From positions 9,037 to 73,036 of the forward strand of contig CAZHTM010000010.1 of the NCBI GenBank assembly GCA_964535735.1: a stretch of DNA of 64,000 nucleotides. Direction: 5' to 3'. Every line of letters begins with the position of its first letter. The stretch's first letter is position 1. The notes beneath the pieces are model-generated. The model ran no database searches, had not been told where the DNA came from, and worked only from the letters and a program-made list of their open reading frames with translations. The translations under genes were made by a program, and so were the position numbers. Source of the stretch: J089 sp964535735 (GTDB lineage Bacteria; Fidelibacterota; Marinisomatia; Marinisomatales; J089). Shown here in pieces: positions 54,858 to 64,000 of this stretch.

Positions 54858-54957
54858 NNNNNNNNNNNNNNNNNNNNNNNNNNNNNNNNNNNNNNNNNNN
54901 NNNNNNNNNNNNNNNNNNNNNNNNNNNNNNNNNNNNNNNNNNNNNNNNNNNNNNNNN
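54858..54957. other. Assembly gap of exactly 100 N
   Basis: A run of exactly 100 N, the usual placeholder size of unknown-length scaffold gaps. The flanking 55-bp duplicates suggest the true gap is zero or negative. Confidence 0.98.
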
Positions 54958-55012
54958 CCCAAGGGAATGGACAAAAGCTGTTCCAGACCGACCAATATTA
55001 TATCTATTGATC
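54958..55012. repeat. 55-bp direct repeat, right copy at gap
   Basis: Identical to 54803-54857, see that entry. Probably one genomic copy seen twice. Confidence 0.9.
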
Positions 55013-55260
55013 TTTAAATCCGCCTGTATTTCCCTTTTTTCCGTCACGGTGAAGAGAACAAGGAGGAATCTTTGATATTTGCTTTTGGCATGAGTTCTTT
55101 ATTCTCGCGACTATCTATAGCCGTTTTAATGCTACTGGTTATTACTTAGGAAATTCTGGCGGTGATTCAGAGTAGCCACATCATTCCTTTTATTCGGCAC
55201 GGTAGCCAGCAGGAAATAGACATACGGAATTCTGCCAGCTATTCTTAGATTCTCATTAGA

Positions 55261-56874
55261 ATGAAGTCCTTTCTGCAAAAAAAATTAAGTTTTGTGCTAA
55301 TGATTACATCTCTAGCATCCTCTCAATCAACTCTTTTTATTAACGCCCGCCTGCCAGGGCAATCGCGATCGGTGTCTATCTTCTGTGATCAAGGTCGGAT
55401 TCAAACAATTAACGACCCTAACACACCGTCCGCCGACCAGGTGGTGGATCTTCAGGGCGGAACGATTTATCCCGGTTTCACCGACGCCCATCTCCATTTA
55501 CTGGGTTTGGGCCAATCCATGGAAATTATTGATCTGGTGGGAACTGCCGATCCTGAGGATATTCTACAGCGGGTTCAAACGAAAGCTCAGACAACACCGA
55601 CAGGACAGTGGATACAGGGTCGGGGATGGGACCAGAATGACTGGCCGGAAATCCGCCTCCCGGACCGGACCATGCTGGATGCTGTTACGCCGGATCATCC
55701 GGTGTTGCTCTCCCGAATTGATGGCCATGCGGTCTGGGTGAACTCCAGGGCTTTACAAATCGCGGGTGTTGACGCGCACACACCAGACCCTTCCGGGGGA
55801 AAAATCTATCGGGATCGGGAAGGCGTTCCCACCGGTGTTCTGGTGGACAATGCGGTCGATCTAGTGATGCGCCATGTCCCGGAGGATAGTCGGGATGCAA
55901 AGAAACGGCAACTGATAAACGCTGCACACTACTTGAACTCTATGGGTATTACGGCCGTCCATGATGCGGGAACGTCCCGGGAAACGCTGGACATTTTGAA
56001 TGACCTGGAAAGGGAAGGGAGGCTAACCCTTCGGGTCTATGCCATGCTTAATGATAATCCGGAAGACTATGAACCCTTCCTGTTAAATGGTCCCGACACC
56101 ACCGATCCCTGGATTACCGTCCGGGCGATAAAACTCTATTTGGACGGGGCGTTGGGAAGTCGCGGTGCCGCTCTGCTGGAACCCTACGCTGATGACCCTG
56201 AAAACCGCGGCCTGTTGGTAAGTGATTTAGCAAAGGTGGCCATAAAAGTGCGACGCTTCAATGCCGCCGGGTTTCAGGTGAATATTCATTGCATTGGCGA
56301 TCGGGCCAACCGCATGGCGTTAGATATTTTTGAACGAGTGGGTTTGCGAGAACGCCGCAATCGGATTGAACACGCGCAGATTATTTCACCAGAGGACATC
56401 CCTCGTTTCTTTGATTTGGGTGTGATTCCGTCCATGCAGGCTATCCATTGTACCTCTGATATGTATTGGGCTGATGAGCGTTTGGGGCCGGAGCGACTTC
56501 CGGAAGCGTATCCCTGGCAATCGTTGCTGCGACTGGGAGCCATCATTCCTGGCGGGTCGGACGCTCCAGTAGAGGTTCCCAACCCCCTATGGGGCTTTTA
56601 TGCTGCTGTCACCCGGCAGGATCATCAGAACTGGCCTCAAGGAGGTTGGTTGCCCCAGGAACGCATGACGCCCGAGCAGGCCTTGAAAATGCTCACCGAA
56701 TGGCCCGCGTATGCCGCGTTCCAGGAATCCCAGTTTGGTCAGATTAAGCCCGGCTATTGGGCGGACTTTACGGTTCTGTCTCGGGATTTGCTTGCGGCCA
56801 CTCCCCATCAAATTCTAGATACAGACGTGTTGTTCACGATTGTGAACGGACACGTGGTGTATTCCCAACCTTAA
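55261..56874 (+). CDS. Amidohydrolase, YtcJ-like
   Basis: A 537-residue metal-dependent hydrolase with an N-terminal hydrophobic start (SFVLMITSLASSQ, possible signal peptide). Amidohydrolase fold motifs: YPGFTDAHLHLLGLG (HxH), KLYLDGALGSRGAAL (position of the lysine or metal-binding strand), NIHCIGDRAN, RIEHAQIISPEDIPRF and PGGSDAPVEVPNPL (final Asp). YtcJ-type enzymes act on unknown amides or N-substituted compounds. Its stop overlaps the start of the RNA methyltransferase gene (TAATG). Confidence 0.88.
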   Translation: MKSFLQKKLSFVLMITSLASSQSTLFINARLPGQSRSVSIFCDQGRIQTINDPNTPSADQVVDLQGGTIYPGFTDAHLHLLGLGQSMEIIDLVGTADPEDILQRVQTKAQTTPTGQWIQGRGWDQNDWPEIRLPDRTMLDAVTPDHPVLLSRIDGHAVWVNSRALQIAGVDAHTPDPSGGKIYRDREGVPTGVLVDNAVDLVMRHVPEDSRDAKKRQLINAAHYLNSMGITAVHDAGTSRETLDILNDLEREGRLTLRVYAMLNDNPEDYEPFLLNGPDTTDPWITVRAIKLYLDGALGSRGAALLEPYADDPENRGLLVSDLAKVAIKVRRFNAAGFQVNIHCIGDRANRMALDIFERVGLRERRNRIEHAQIISPEDIPRFFDLGVIPSMQAIHCTSDMYWADERLGPERLPEAYPWQSLLRLGAIIPGGSDAPVEVPNPLWGFYAAVTRQDHQNWPQGGWLPQERMTPEQALKMLTEWPAYAAFQESQFGQIKPGYWADFTVLSRDLLAATPHQILDTDVLFTIVNGHVVYSQP

Positions 56875-57653
56875 TGTCAGGCGTGACCCTTCCTTCCCTC
56901 TCTGCCGGGCGGTTGAAATATATCCGTCGCCTGAAGCATAAGAAATATCGATTAGCTGAACAGGCGTTTATCCTGGAAGGTTGGCGATTGGTCCAAGCGG
57001 CACTGGAGGCCTCCTATCCTCTGAAGGAGGTGGTGGTGACTTCTGAATTTGTAGCAGGACCCCATTTCCCTGCACTTCCCCAAAATTCACTCTATCTCGC
57101 GTCTGAACAACAATTTCGGGAGCTATCTGATACGGTGACTCCTTCCGGGATTTTGGCGGTTTGCCCACTTCCGGAGGCCGGTACAACCAGGTTTGAAGAT
57201 CGTGGTCCGGTTTTATATCTGGATCAGGTCCGGGACCCAGGCAATGGTGGCACGTTGCTCCGCACAGCGGCCTGGTTGGGAATCAATTCGGTGGCTTTTT
57301 CTCCGGGGTCGTTAGACCCTTTTCAGCCCAAAGTGGTCCGTGGGGGCATGGGCGCTCATTTTCATCTCCGTCTGATGCAAAACGTCCAGGTGGAGGATTT
57401 TTCAGATATGACGTATTTTGTTATCGGGGCGGATCACCGCGGTCAGCCGATCGAGACGTTGTCACTTCCGAACCATCGGCCTTGGATTTTGGCTCTGGGT
57501 AACGAAGCTCACGGTTTATCAGAGACGGTACGGAAACGGGCAGACGTTTTGGTTTCCATTCCGCGGCGGGGATTCGGTGAGTCATTGAACGTGGCAATCT
57601 CCGGAGCCCTGTTGATGTACGAATTAATTAACCGAACAAATCAGCCCAAGTAA
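56874..57653 (+). CDS. TrmH/SpoU-family RNA methyltransferase
   Basis: A 259-residue SAM-dependent RNA 2'-O-methyltransferase from the ATG at 56874, which overlaps the amidohydrolase stop (TAATG); a longer frame back to 56757 overlaps that gene. An N-terminal substrate-binding domain (RLKYIRRLKHKKYR, FILEGWRLVQAAL) is followed by the SpoU knot: LYLDQVRDPGNGGTLLRTA, ILALGNEAHGLSE, and IPRRGFGESLNVAISGALLMYE. It fits the rRNA (rather than tRNA) 2'-O-methylase group. It overlaps the convergent dehydrogenase gene by 13 bases. Confidence 0.9.
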   Translation: MSGVTLPSLSAGRLKYIRRLKHKKYRLAEQAFILEGWRLVQAALEASYPLKEVVVTSEFVAGPHFPALPQNSLYLASEQQFRELSDTVTPSGILAVCPLPEAGTTRFEDRGPVLYLDQVRDPGNGGTLLRTAAWLGINSVAFSPGSLDPFQPKVVRGGMGAHFHLRLMQNVQVEDFSDMTYFVIGADHRGQPIETLSLPNHRPWILALGNEAHGLSETVRKRADVLVSIPRRGFGESLNVAISGALLMYELINRTNQPK

Positions 57654-58450
57654 TGACTACGAATGAGGGTCTCAAACCAGGTGTCCGGTAGCCAGGCCCT
57701 GAGTTTTACCGCCAATTTTTGATCCCAGGCGCCCACCATGAGCCGGCGAGGTCCACGTCGTTTCTGCAGTATTCGAAACAAAGTTTGGGCAATGAGAATC
57801 GGGTCCTTCCCACCGTTTTCATCGTTCTGAATCGTGTGTAAAGCGTTTTGAAACTGATCTTTATAAGGTCCCAACGTTTTGGTAATTAACCGTTCTCCGG
57901 TGAATCCGGTAGCAAAATCCCCCGGTTCCACCAGTGTCACCTGAAGCCCCCAGTCCCGGATTTCCATGGCCAGGGCTTCGGCGTATCCTTCCAATGCAAA
58001 TTTGGTGGCGCTGTACATGCCCTGAAAGGGAAGTCCAATCCGTCCGCCGATGGACCCGATAATGATGATCCGGCCCGAACCCTGACGGCGTAACGAAGAC
58101 AACACCACACGATTGACTCGGTGCACCCCGAAAAAATTGGTTTCAAACTGGGTCTTGGCCTCTTCAATGGTTGTTGTTTCCAGGGGGCCGGCAATGCCGA
58201 ATCCGGCATTGTTGATCACCACGTCCAGGCGTCCTTCCCGGTCCATGATTGTGTCCACAACGTGTTGGATGGAGGCGTCCTGGGTCACATCAAGTGGGAA
58301 CAGAACGGCACCTTCGGGTGAGTGGGTTTCTTCAGCGATCCGGCGGCCACCGCCGTAAACGATCATTCCTCGTTCCGCAAAAACTTGGGCACAGGCGGCT
58401 CCGATTCCGGAGGTGGCCCCGGTGATAAAAACTACCATTGAGTGTTTCAT
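57641..58450 (-). CDS. Short-chain dehydrogenase/reductase
   Basis: A 269-residue NAD(P)-dependent oxidoreductase. Cofactor motif TGATSGIGAACAQVF, NNAGFG, catalytic Ser (GSIGG region) and YSATKFALEGYAEAL (Tyr and Lys). The GRRI segment after the second strand suggests NADPH. The C-terminal residues (GPRRLMVGAWDQKLAVKL) are like classical SDRs with a lipid- or fatty-like substrate, but the substrate is unknown. It is convergent with, and overlaps by 13 bases, the methyltransferase gene. Confidence 0.88.
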   Translation of the reverse strand: MKHSMVVFITGATSGIGAACAQVFAERGMIVYGGGRRIAEETHSPEGAVLFPLDVTQDASIQHVVDTIMDREGRLDVVINNAGFGIAGPLETTTIEEAKTQFETNFFGVHRVNRVVLSSLRRQGSGRIIIIGSIGGRIGLPFQGMYSATKFALEGYAEALAMEIRDWGLQVTLVEPGDFATGFTGERLITKTLGPYKDQFQNALHTIQNDENGGKDPILIAQTLFRILQKRRGPRRLMVGAWDQKLAVKLRAWLPDTWFETLIRSHYLG

Positions 58451-58564
58451 GGAAATTCTCCCGTCGGTTTGGAAGAATTTAATCCATTTCCAGTATTGGG
58501 GCTAAGAATGCACCGGATAATCGATATTGGCTGGTGGGAAAACGGCGCAGAATGGTTTCGAAAA

Positions 58565-59224
58565 CTATTCCTTCGACTGATGCCGGTGGATTTCACCTTC
58601 CACCATATAGAGAATATCTTCCGCAATATTGGTACAATGATCGGCGGCTCGTTCCAAGTAGCGACTCACACCCAGGACCTGAATCCAATCGCTGATGCGG
58701 TCCGGATCGGAACGAATCACACCCTCAACCAACGTAAACATGTCTTTATGCAACCGATCCACCTGGTTATCCATTTCCAGAACATTCCGGGCGGTATCGG
58801 TATTGATGGATACCAGCGCATCCAGTGATTTTCCCAGCATCTCTTGAACCAGACGTCCCATTTTCGGAATTGCTTCGGGAATCTTCAAAGGCGGGCGTGA
58901 TGAGAGATAAACGACGCGTTCCGCGATATTGGAAGCCAGGTCGCCGATCCGCTCCAGGTCATTGTTGATTTTCAGAACGGAAATAATGTACCGCAAATCG
59001 ATCGCCACCGGTTGATAAAGCGCCATAACCTTCAGGCATTCTTCCTCTACCTGGACTTCCAATTGATCGATGCGCTCATCACCGGTGATCACGTTCTGAG
59101 CCTGGTCATCATTGCGGGTTTTTAAGGCATCCACGCTATCCCGCAGAGCTTCTTCCACTCGGGTGCCGACTTCAAGAATGGATCTTTTCAACGATTCAAT
59201 TTCGCGATGCAAATGACTGGGCAT
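58565..59224 (-). CDS. phoU: Phosphate signalling protein PhoU
   Basis: A 219-residue protein with two PhoU repeats (LHREIESLKRSILEVGTRVE at residues 3-105, and MGRLVQEMLGKSLDALVS at 125-215), each with the E(V/I)..D..I metal-binding pattern (ERIGDLASNIAE, ERAADHCTNIAE). PhoU links PstSCAB activity to PhoR and represses phosphate-starvation genes when phosphate is plentiful. AAGGAGG lies a few bases before the start. It is the last gene of the pst operon. Confidence 0.93.
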   Translation of the reverse strand: MPSHLHREIESLKRSILEVGTRVEEALRDSVDALKTRNDDQAQNVITGDERIDQLEVQVEEECLKVMALYQPVAIDLRYIISVLKINNDLERIGDLASNIAERVVYLSSRPPLKIPEAIPKMGRLVQEMLGKSLDALVSINTDTARNVLEMDNQVDRLHKDMFTLVEGVIRSDPDRISDWIQVLGVSRYLERAADHCTNIAEDILYMVEGEIHRHQSKE

Positions 59225-59233
59225 ACGTCCTCC

Positions 59234-59992
59234 TTATCCGAAGCGTCCCGTGATATAATCTTCGGTTTTTTGCACGTCGGGGTTGGTAAACAATTTATCG
59301 GTGGGACCGTATTCAATCAACTCCCCTTCATAAAGAAAGAGGGTGTAGTCGGAAACCCGGGCCGCCTGCTGCATGTTGTGGGTCACAATGATGATGGTAT
59401 AATCCTTCCGCAATTCGCCAATGAGCTCTTCAATCCGGGCCGTGGATCGGGGATCCAGAGCGGAGGCCGGTTCATCCATGAGAATGACTTCCGGCTGCAT
59501 GGCGATTGCCCGGGCGATGCAAAGCCGCTGCTGTTGGCCTCCGGACAGCGTCAGCGCCGACTCATTCAAACGATCTTTCACATCCTCCCAGAGTCCCGCC
59601 CGCCGGAGGCTGGTTTCCACCAATTCATCCAAATCTCCCCGGAATCCGTTTATTTTTGGTCCCCAGGTGATATTTTGGGTAATGGACTTGGGGAAGGGGT
59701 TGGACTTCTGAAACACCATCCCGATCCGGCGGCGAATGTCCACCACATCCCATTCCCGGGAATAGATATTCTCGCCATTGAACAGGATTTGACCTTCCAA
59801 ACGAAATCCATCAACGAAGTCATTCATTCGATTAAAACACCGGAGCAGGGTGCTTTTTCCGCATCCGGACGGTCCGATTATCGCGGTTACGCGCTTTTGT
59901 TGAATATCTAGACTGCAGCGCTTAATGGCCACAAATTCACCATAGCGAACGACCACATCGGATACGGAAAAGACAGGATTTTCAAACTGCAC
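59234..59992 (-). CDS. pstB: Phosphate ABC transporter ATPase PstB
   Basis: A 252-residue ATPase. Walker A GPSGCGKST, Q-loop VFQKSNPFPKS, signature LSGGQQQRLCIARAI, Walker B VILMDEPASALDP and H-loop IIVTHNM are complete. I start at the GTG at 59992, which is seven bases after AAGGA and just after the pstA stop; a longer frame from a GTG at 60043 would overlap pstA by 40 bases and exceed the family's N-terminus. It powers phosphate import with PstA and PstC. Confidence 0.93.
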   Translation of the reverse strand: MQFENPVFSVSDVVVRYGEFVAIKRCSLDIQQKRVTAIIGPSGCGKSTLLRCFNRMNDFVDGFRLEGQILFNGENIYSREWDVVDIRRRIGMVFQKSNPFPKSITQNITWGPKINGFRGDLDELVETSLRRAGLWEDVKDRLNESALTLSGGQQQRLCIARAIAMQPEVILMDEPASALDPRSTARIEELIGELRKDYTIIIVTHNMQQAARVSDYTLFLYEGELIEYGPTDKLFTNPDVQKTEDYITGRFG

Positions 59993-60003
59993 GATATGTT
60001 CCT

Positions 60004-60874
60004 TTACCAGCGATAGGTTTTTGAGGCCCTGTGTCGCAGCCACACCGCCACGGCGTTTAGAGCCAATAAAAAGACCAGTAAAACAATAATTCCCGCGGCG
60101 GCCACCTGATGAAACTCAGCTTGAGGCCGGGACGCCCAGTTAAAAATTTGAATGGGCAGTGCCGTGAACGGGTCCATGGGACTAGACGGTACAAAGGCCA
60201 TGTAGGTCAGGGCTCCGATCATGATGAGGGGCGCCGTTTCTCCCAGGGCACGGGACATGGCCAGAATGACGCCCGTTAGAATACCCGGCATAGCGGCAGG
60301 CAACACATGATGAACCACGGTTTGCCAGCGGGTAGCTCCCAGGGCGTAGGCGCCCAGGCGAATATTTTTTGGAACAGCCCGAATGGCTTCCCGGGCGGCA
60401 ATAATTATAACCGGTAAAATCAACAGGCTCATGGTCAGTGCACCGGCCAAGAGGCTGCGTTGCAGATGAAAAAAGCGCACAAAGACGGCCAGTCCCAGGA
60501 TTCCGTAAACAATCGATGGTACACCGGCTAAATTGGCGATATTAATTTCAATGAACCGGGACAAACGTCCCTTGCGATTGTATTCTTCCAAATAGATAGC
60601 CGAGGCCACACCCAGGGGAACAGAAAACAGGAACACCAATCCCATGAGCCAGAAACTCCCCACTAAGGCGGATTTAATGCCTGCCTTATGGGCAAACCGG
60701 GACGGGAATCGGGTCAGGAAATCCCATGAAAGATACGAGAATCCCGCGACCGCGATGTGGATCACCAACACCAGTAAAACCACCAGGGTGAGCGCCGTAA
60801 ATCCGATGGCCACGGACCGGAAAAGCCGTTCCCGCCGGATCCGTTGGGAAATGATATCGTCCCATTGATTCGGA

Positions 60875-60882
<8 letters not shown>
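60004..60882 (-). CDS. pstA: Phosphate ABC transporter permease PstA
   Basis: A 292-residue permease with six helices. The EAA loop is in the family position (APLIMIGALTYM follows RALGETAP). The N-terminal segment is short. It overlaps the pstC gene by eight bases. It forms the channel with PstC for phosphate uptake. Confidence 0.93.
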
Positions 60883-61761
<879 letters not shown>

Positions 61762-61765
<4 letters not shown>

Positions 61766-62760
61766 TGGGCTTTCAGAATATCCTCAATTTTGAGCCCAAT
61801 AGTCTCTTTTCCACTGAACAGGGATCCGGTTTTTCCCGCATCAAAACGACTCCGGTTATGGGCATAGGCTTCGGCCGGCAGAGCCACATAACCTACTTCA
61901 CCCACCAGCTCCGGTGCATGATCCAGATAGAAATGAACAAAGGTTTTTACCTCTTCCCGTTTTGCGGATTCGGGATTAACATAAATGAAAATTGGCCGTG
62001 AGAGAGGTTGGTAAGACCCATTATTGATTGTTGTAACCGATGGAGCTACCGGACCATTCCCGCCGTCAATGGGGACAACTTTCAGCTTGTCCCGATTCTC
62101 CTGATAATAGGCAAAACCGAAGAATCCCAGGGCGTAGGTATCGCCGGCGATGCCCTGCACCAGAACATTGTCATCCTCACTTTTGGAAAAATCAGAACGA
62201 CAGGCCTGGGATTTTCCATTGATGGCCTCGGTGAAATAGTCGAAGGTGCCGGAATCGGTGCCGGGACCAAATAAATGGAGGGGTTTCGCCGGCCATTCGG
62301 GACGGATATCCTGCCAGGTTTTCACATGGCTTCCCGGTTTCCAGATCAGGTTCAATTCCGCTACTGTCAGGTAATCCACCCAGTCATTCTGCTTGTTTAC
62401 CACCACCGAAAGTCCATCAAAGGCTACGGGTAATTCAATAAAGCCAATGCCATGTTCAGCGGCTTTTTTTATCTCTTTTCCTTTGATGGGACGGGAGGCG
62501 TCATTGATATCGGTTTCGCCCACCACGTATTTTTTAAAACCACCGCCGGTACCGGAAATTCCCACGGTCACCCGAACCTTGGGATGTACTTTTCCGAATT
62601 CTTCGGCCACCGCTTCCGTGATGGGAAACACGGTGCTGGATCCATCCACCTTAATCGTTCCTGCCAGAGAGGAAGACGTATTCTTTTCGCCCGATCCGCC
62701 ACAAGCCGATACAGCGAGTATCGCCCAAAGGGTCATTCCCAAAATAACGTAACGTTTCAT
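61762..62760 (-). CDS. pstS: Phosphate-binding lipoprotein PstS
   Basis: A 332-residue lipoprotein (lipobox AVSACGG, Cys20) that captures phosphate and hands it to PstCA. Motifs: GSSTVFPITEAVAEEF and VGISGTGGGFKKYVVGETDI (phosphate-binding Thr/Gly), then GPGTDSGTFDYFTEAI and IAGDTYALGFFGFAYYQ. It is short of nothing. The gene precedes pstC by an ATGA overlap and follows a porin-like gene after 14 bases. Confidence 0.94.
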
Positions 62761-62774
62761 TATTATCTCTTCTA

Positions 62775-63701
62775 TTAAAATTTGAATTGAAATGTCAAAT
62801 TGTACTGTGTGGCTGGAGACCCATTTTCCGGACGCGCATAGCGAATCAGCGGAATCAACGTCAGCCCCGGTTCTGGAGTAACGGTGCAGCCGGCAATAAG
62901 ATAAACATCGGTTTCACCGCCTTCTTGATGCAAATCCACCCGGCCGAAAATATTCCGCTTGCCGAAAGACAGATTTCCATAGCCCGAGAATACGGTTTCG
63001 GTGTCCAGCCCCTGAAAGGAATGACGTTGAATGTCGGTATCGACGCCCAATCGAAGGCGTTCAGTGGCCCAGCCACCAAAGAGTCCCATGACCGTGACTC
63101 GATCAGTGGAGTCCAATCCCACATCCACGGCTTCTGTAGAAACAGAAACACCGCCATTCCAGCCGGGATGTTTATCCAGGCGGGGTTCGCCCACAAATCC
63201 TTGGAAAGACCATTTCTTGTAAGAATCATTTTCCTGCTTTTTATATCCCGGGCCGTTGGTGACAAGAGCGCTTACGTTAAGGGTCTTTCCGAAGCGGGTA
63301 TAGTAGCCCAAGCCCAGGTCGGCAGAACTTGAAAATTTGAAACGATGCATAGCGGACTTTTCTACCACCCGATACCCCCAGGTTTTTTCCTGAACATTGA
63401 ACATGTTCATCCCCTGGACGCCGATCACCACCTTGCCAAGGCCGGTCTTCCAGTCCACTTTGGCGTATTTCAAATATAGAGTCCTGGGGCTGACCGTGGG
63501 ATCGATGTCGGAGACAAATTTATACGATAGGTTGGGTGACAGGTCGGCTTCATAGCCGAAGTACACTCGTGAATATTCGAATGAGTTGGTAATGGATTCG
63601 TCGGGAGTAACCCCAAAGTGATAGAAGACCAGTCCGGAGATTGTACCCGTCCCGGCGTAGACGATTGCGGTTGAAGCGATGGTGAGTATTAGCTTTTTCA
63701 T
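62775..63701 (-). CDS. Porin-like outer-membrane barrel protein upstream of pstS
   Basis: A 308-residue exported protein from the ATG at 63701 (signal peptide LILTIASTAIVYAG); the nine-residue extension to 63728 is not preferred. The mature part consists of alternating strands (NSFEYSRVYFGYEADLS, RFKFSSSADLGLGYYTRFG, WSFQGFVGE, GYGNLSFGKRNIFGRVDL) and ends in FQFKF, typical of a barrel. It sits 14 bases before pstS on the same strand, so it probably lets phosphate cross the outer membrane, like OprP/OprO in function but not clearly in sequence. Confidence 0.72.
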   Translation of the reverse strand: MKKLILTIASTAIVYAGTGTISGLVFYHFGVTPDESITNSFEYSRVYFGYEADLSPNLSYKFVSDIDPTVSPRTLYLKYAKVDWKTGLGKVVIGVQGMNMFNVQEKTWGYRVVEKSAMHRFKFSSSADLGLGYYTRFGKTLNVSALVTNGPGYKKQENDSYKKWSFQGFVGEPRLDKHPGWNGGVSVSTEAVDVGLDSTDRVTVMGLFGGWATERLRLGVDTDIQRHSFQGLDTETVFSGYGNLSFGKRNIFGRVDLHQEGGETDVYLIAGCTVTPEPGLTLIPLIRYARPENGSPATQYNLTFQFKF

Positions 63702-64000
63702 CTTATAGACCTTTATGTTGAGGGGCAAAACTAGTATTGTATTGTTAGGATTTTATTAGATATGAATGAGATAATGATGTGAAAGACTGGGATCTTATAC
63801 TTTATAACGTCCAACTTTCAGATTTCAATTGAGAAACATTTTGCCCCTCTGTGTCTCCCCCGATTTTTGTGAAAAAAGGTCTTAAAGTCAAAAGTCCAAA
63901 GTTAAAAGTTCAAAAGTTCGAATGTTGTTCATTGTTATAAATCAACGTGCGTCACTAGTGTCCGGTAAAAAAATCATAGGTGGTCTGGAACTCCTCAGAA
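63702..64000. other. Upstream region of the phosphate operon
   Basis: 299 bases to the end of the window with no gene. It contains the short A-rich repeat at 63884-63922. It should hold the promoter of the porin-pst-phoU operon, and any PhoB-type operator. Sequence matching the enteric Pho box was not seen. Confidence 0.4.
63884..63922 (-). repeat. Short imperfect tandem repeat, candidate regulator site
   Basis: Five loose copies of a 7-8 base unit (AAAGTYMA on the plus strand, TTTTGAAC/TTTTAAC/TTTGGAC/TTTTGAC on the coding side). It lies about 180 bases before the start of the porin gene. Repeated TTTNAC-like units recall PhoP/PhoB sites, but the 7-8 base spacing is not the known 11. Confidence 0.3.

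Larger units (their letters stand above)
54706..55260. other. Intergenic region broken by an assembly gap
   Basis: The region between the divergent proS and amidohydrolase genes. It includes a small hairpin ATCCGG/CCGGAT (54734-54754), a 55-bp duplication with a 100-base N gap (see the separate entries), and a short hydrophobic 19-codon frame starting near 55091. No gene is supported. Confidence 0.5.

Noticed and set aside
54769..55075. Two open frames running through the N gap
   Set aside because: They are made of N codons and a duplicated 55-bp end, so they are an artefact of the assembly join.
62787..63332. A 181-codon plus-strand frame antisense to the porin-like gene
   Set aside because: The minus-strand frame has a signal peptide and barrel pattern and is in operon with pstS; the plus-strand frame has none of these.

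Overview
The window is a bacterial chromosome fragment of moderate G+C content with dense, operon-like coding. Its gene repertoire points to the FCB (Fibrobacterota-Chlorobi-Bacteroidota) superphylum: TonB-dependent receptors with N-terminal carboxypeptidase-like domains, a PorV/UPF0164-type barrel, secreted proteins ending in type IX secretion-like sorting domains, DUF3108 and many hybrid two-component kinases. A lineage such as Marinimicrobia (SAR406/Fidelibacterota) is plausible, but this is an inference from gene content and not a phylogeny. No rRNA, tRNA, CRISPR array, transposase or phage gene was recognised.

Layout. 1-7.7 kb: a truncated TonB receptor, a 1328-residue secreted protein with a sorting domain and a PorV-like barrel, closed by a strong bidirectional terminator. 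7.7-13.5 kb: two lipoproteins (one an M23 peptidase), a degenerate type II dehydroquinase, and a divergent TonB receptor plus beta-helix lipoprotein. 13.5-17.8 kb: a minus-strand operon of CPBP protease, MgtE, glycosyltransferase 2, DUF3108 protein and a small membrane protein, joined by ATGA overlaps. 18.0-22.2 kb: a cyclic-nucleotide-domain protein with an AI-2E-type permease, then a PhoB/PhoR-like two-component pair. 22.5-32.1 kb: signalling proteins (a receiver/PAS/GAF kinase, a five-PAS hybrid kinase and two single receivers) around a lipoprotein/TonB receptor pair. 32.2-34.7 kb: an ABC-2 exporter with a LolA-like partner.

35.1-42.1 kb is the most unusual part. It holds a geranylgeranyl-reductase-like flavoprotein, a CruF-like carotenoid hydratase, an AhpD-like protein and a secreted YceI-like protein. 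These are followed by a tight plus-strand cluster of an Lgt-like membrane protein, a flavin monooxygenase-like protein, a divergent fold-type-II PLP enzyme and two small membrane proteins. I could not assign this cluster to a known pathway, and it is the best candidate for an undescribed system.

42.4-50.8 kb: CstA with a small Cys/His-rich protein, a barrel protein behind a Fur-like palindrome, enolase-FtsB, and a MotA with two consecutive MotB paralogues, one of which lacks the ion-binding aspartate. 50.8-54.7 kb: rhomboid protease, an unknown His/Cys protein, RecO and prolyl-tRNA synthetase. A 100-base N gap flanked by an identical 55-bp repeat (54.8-55.0 kb) is an assembly join. 55.3-58.5 kb: amidohydrolase, SpoU-type RNA methyltransferase and a short-chain dehydrogenase. 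58.6-63.7 kb: a phosphate uptake operon in the order porin-like barrel, pstS, pstC, pstA, pstB, phoU. The PhoB/PhoR-like pair 36 kb away is its plausible regulator.
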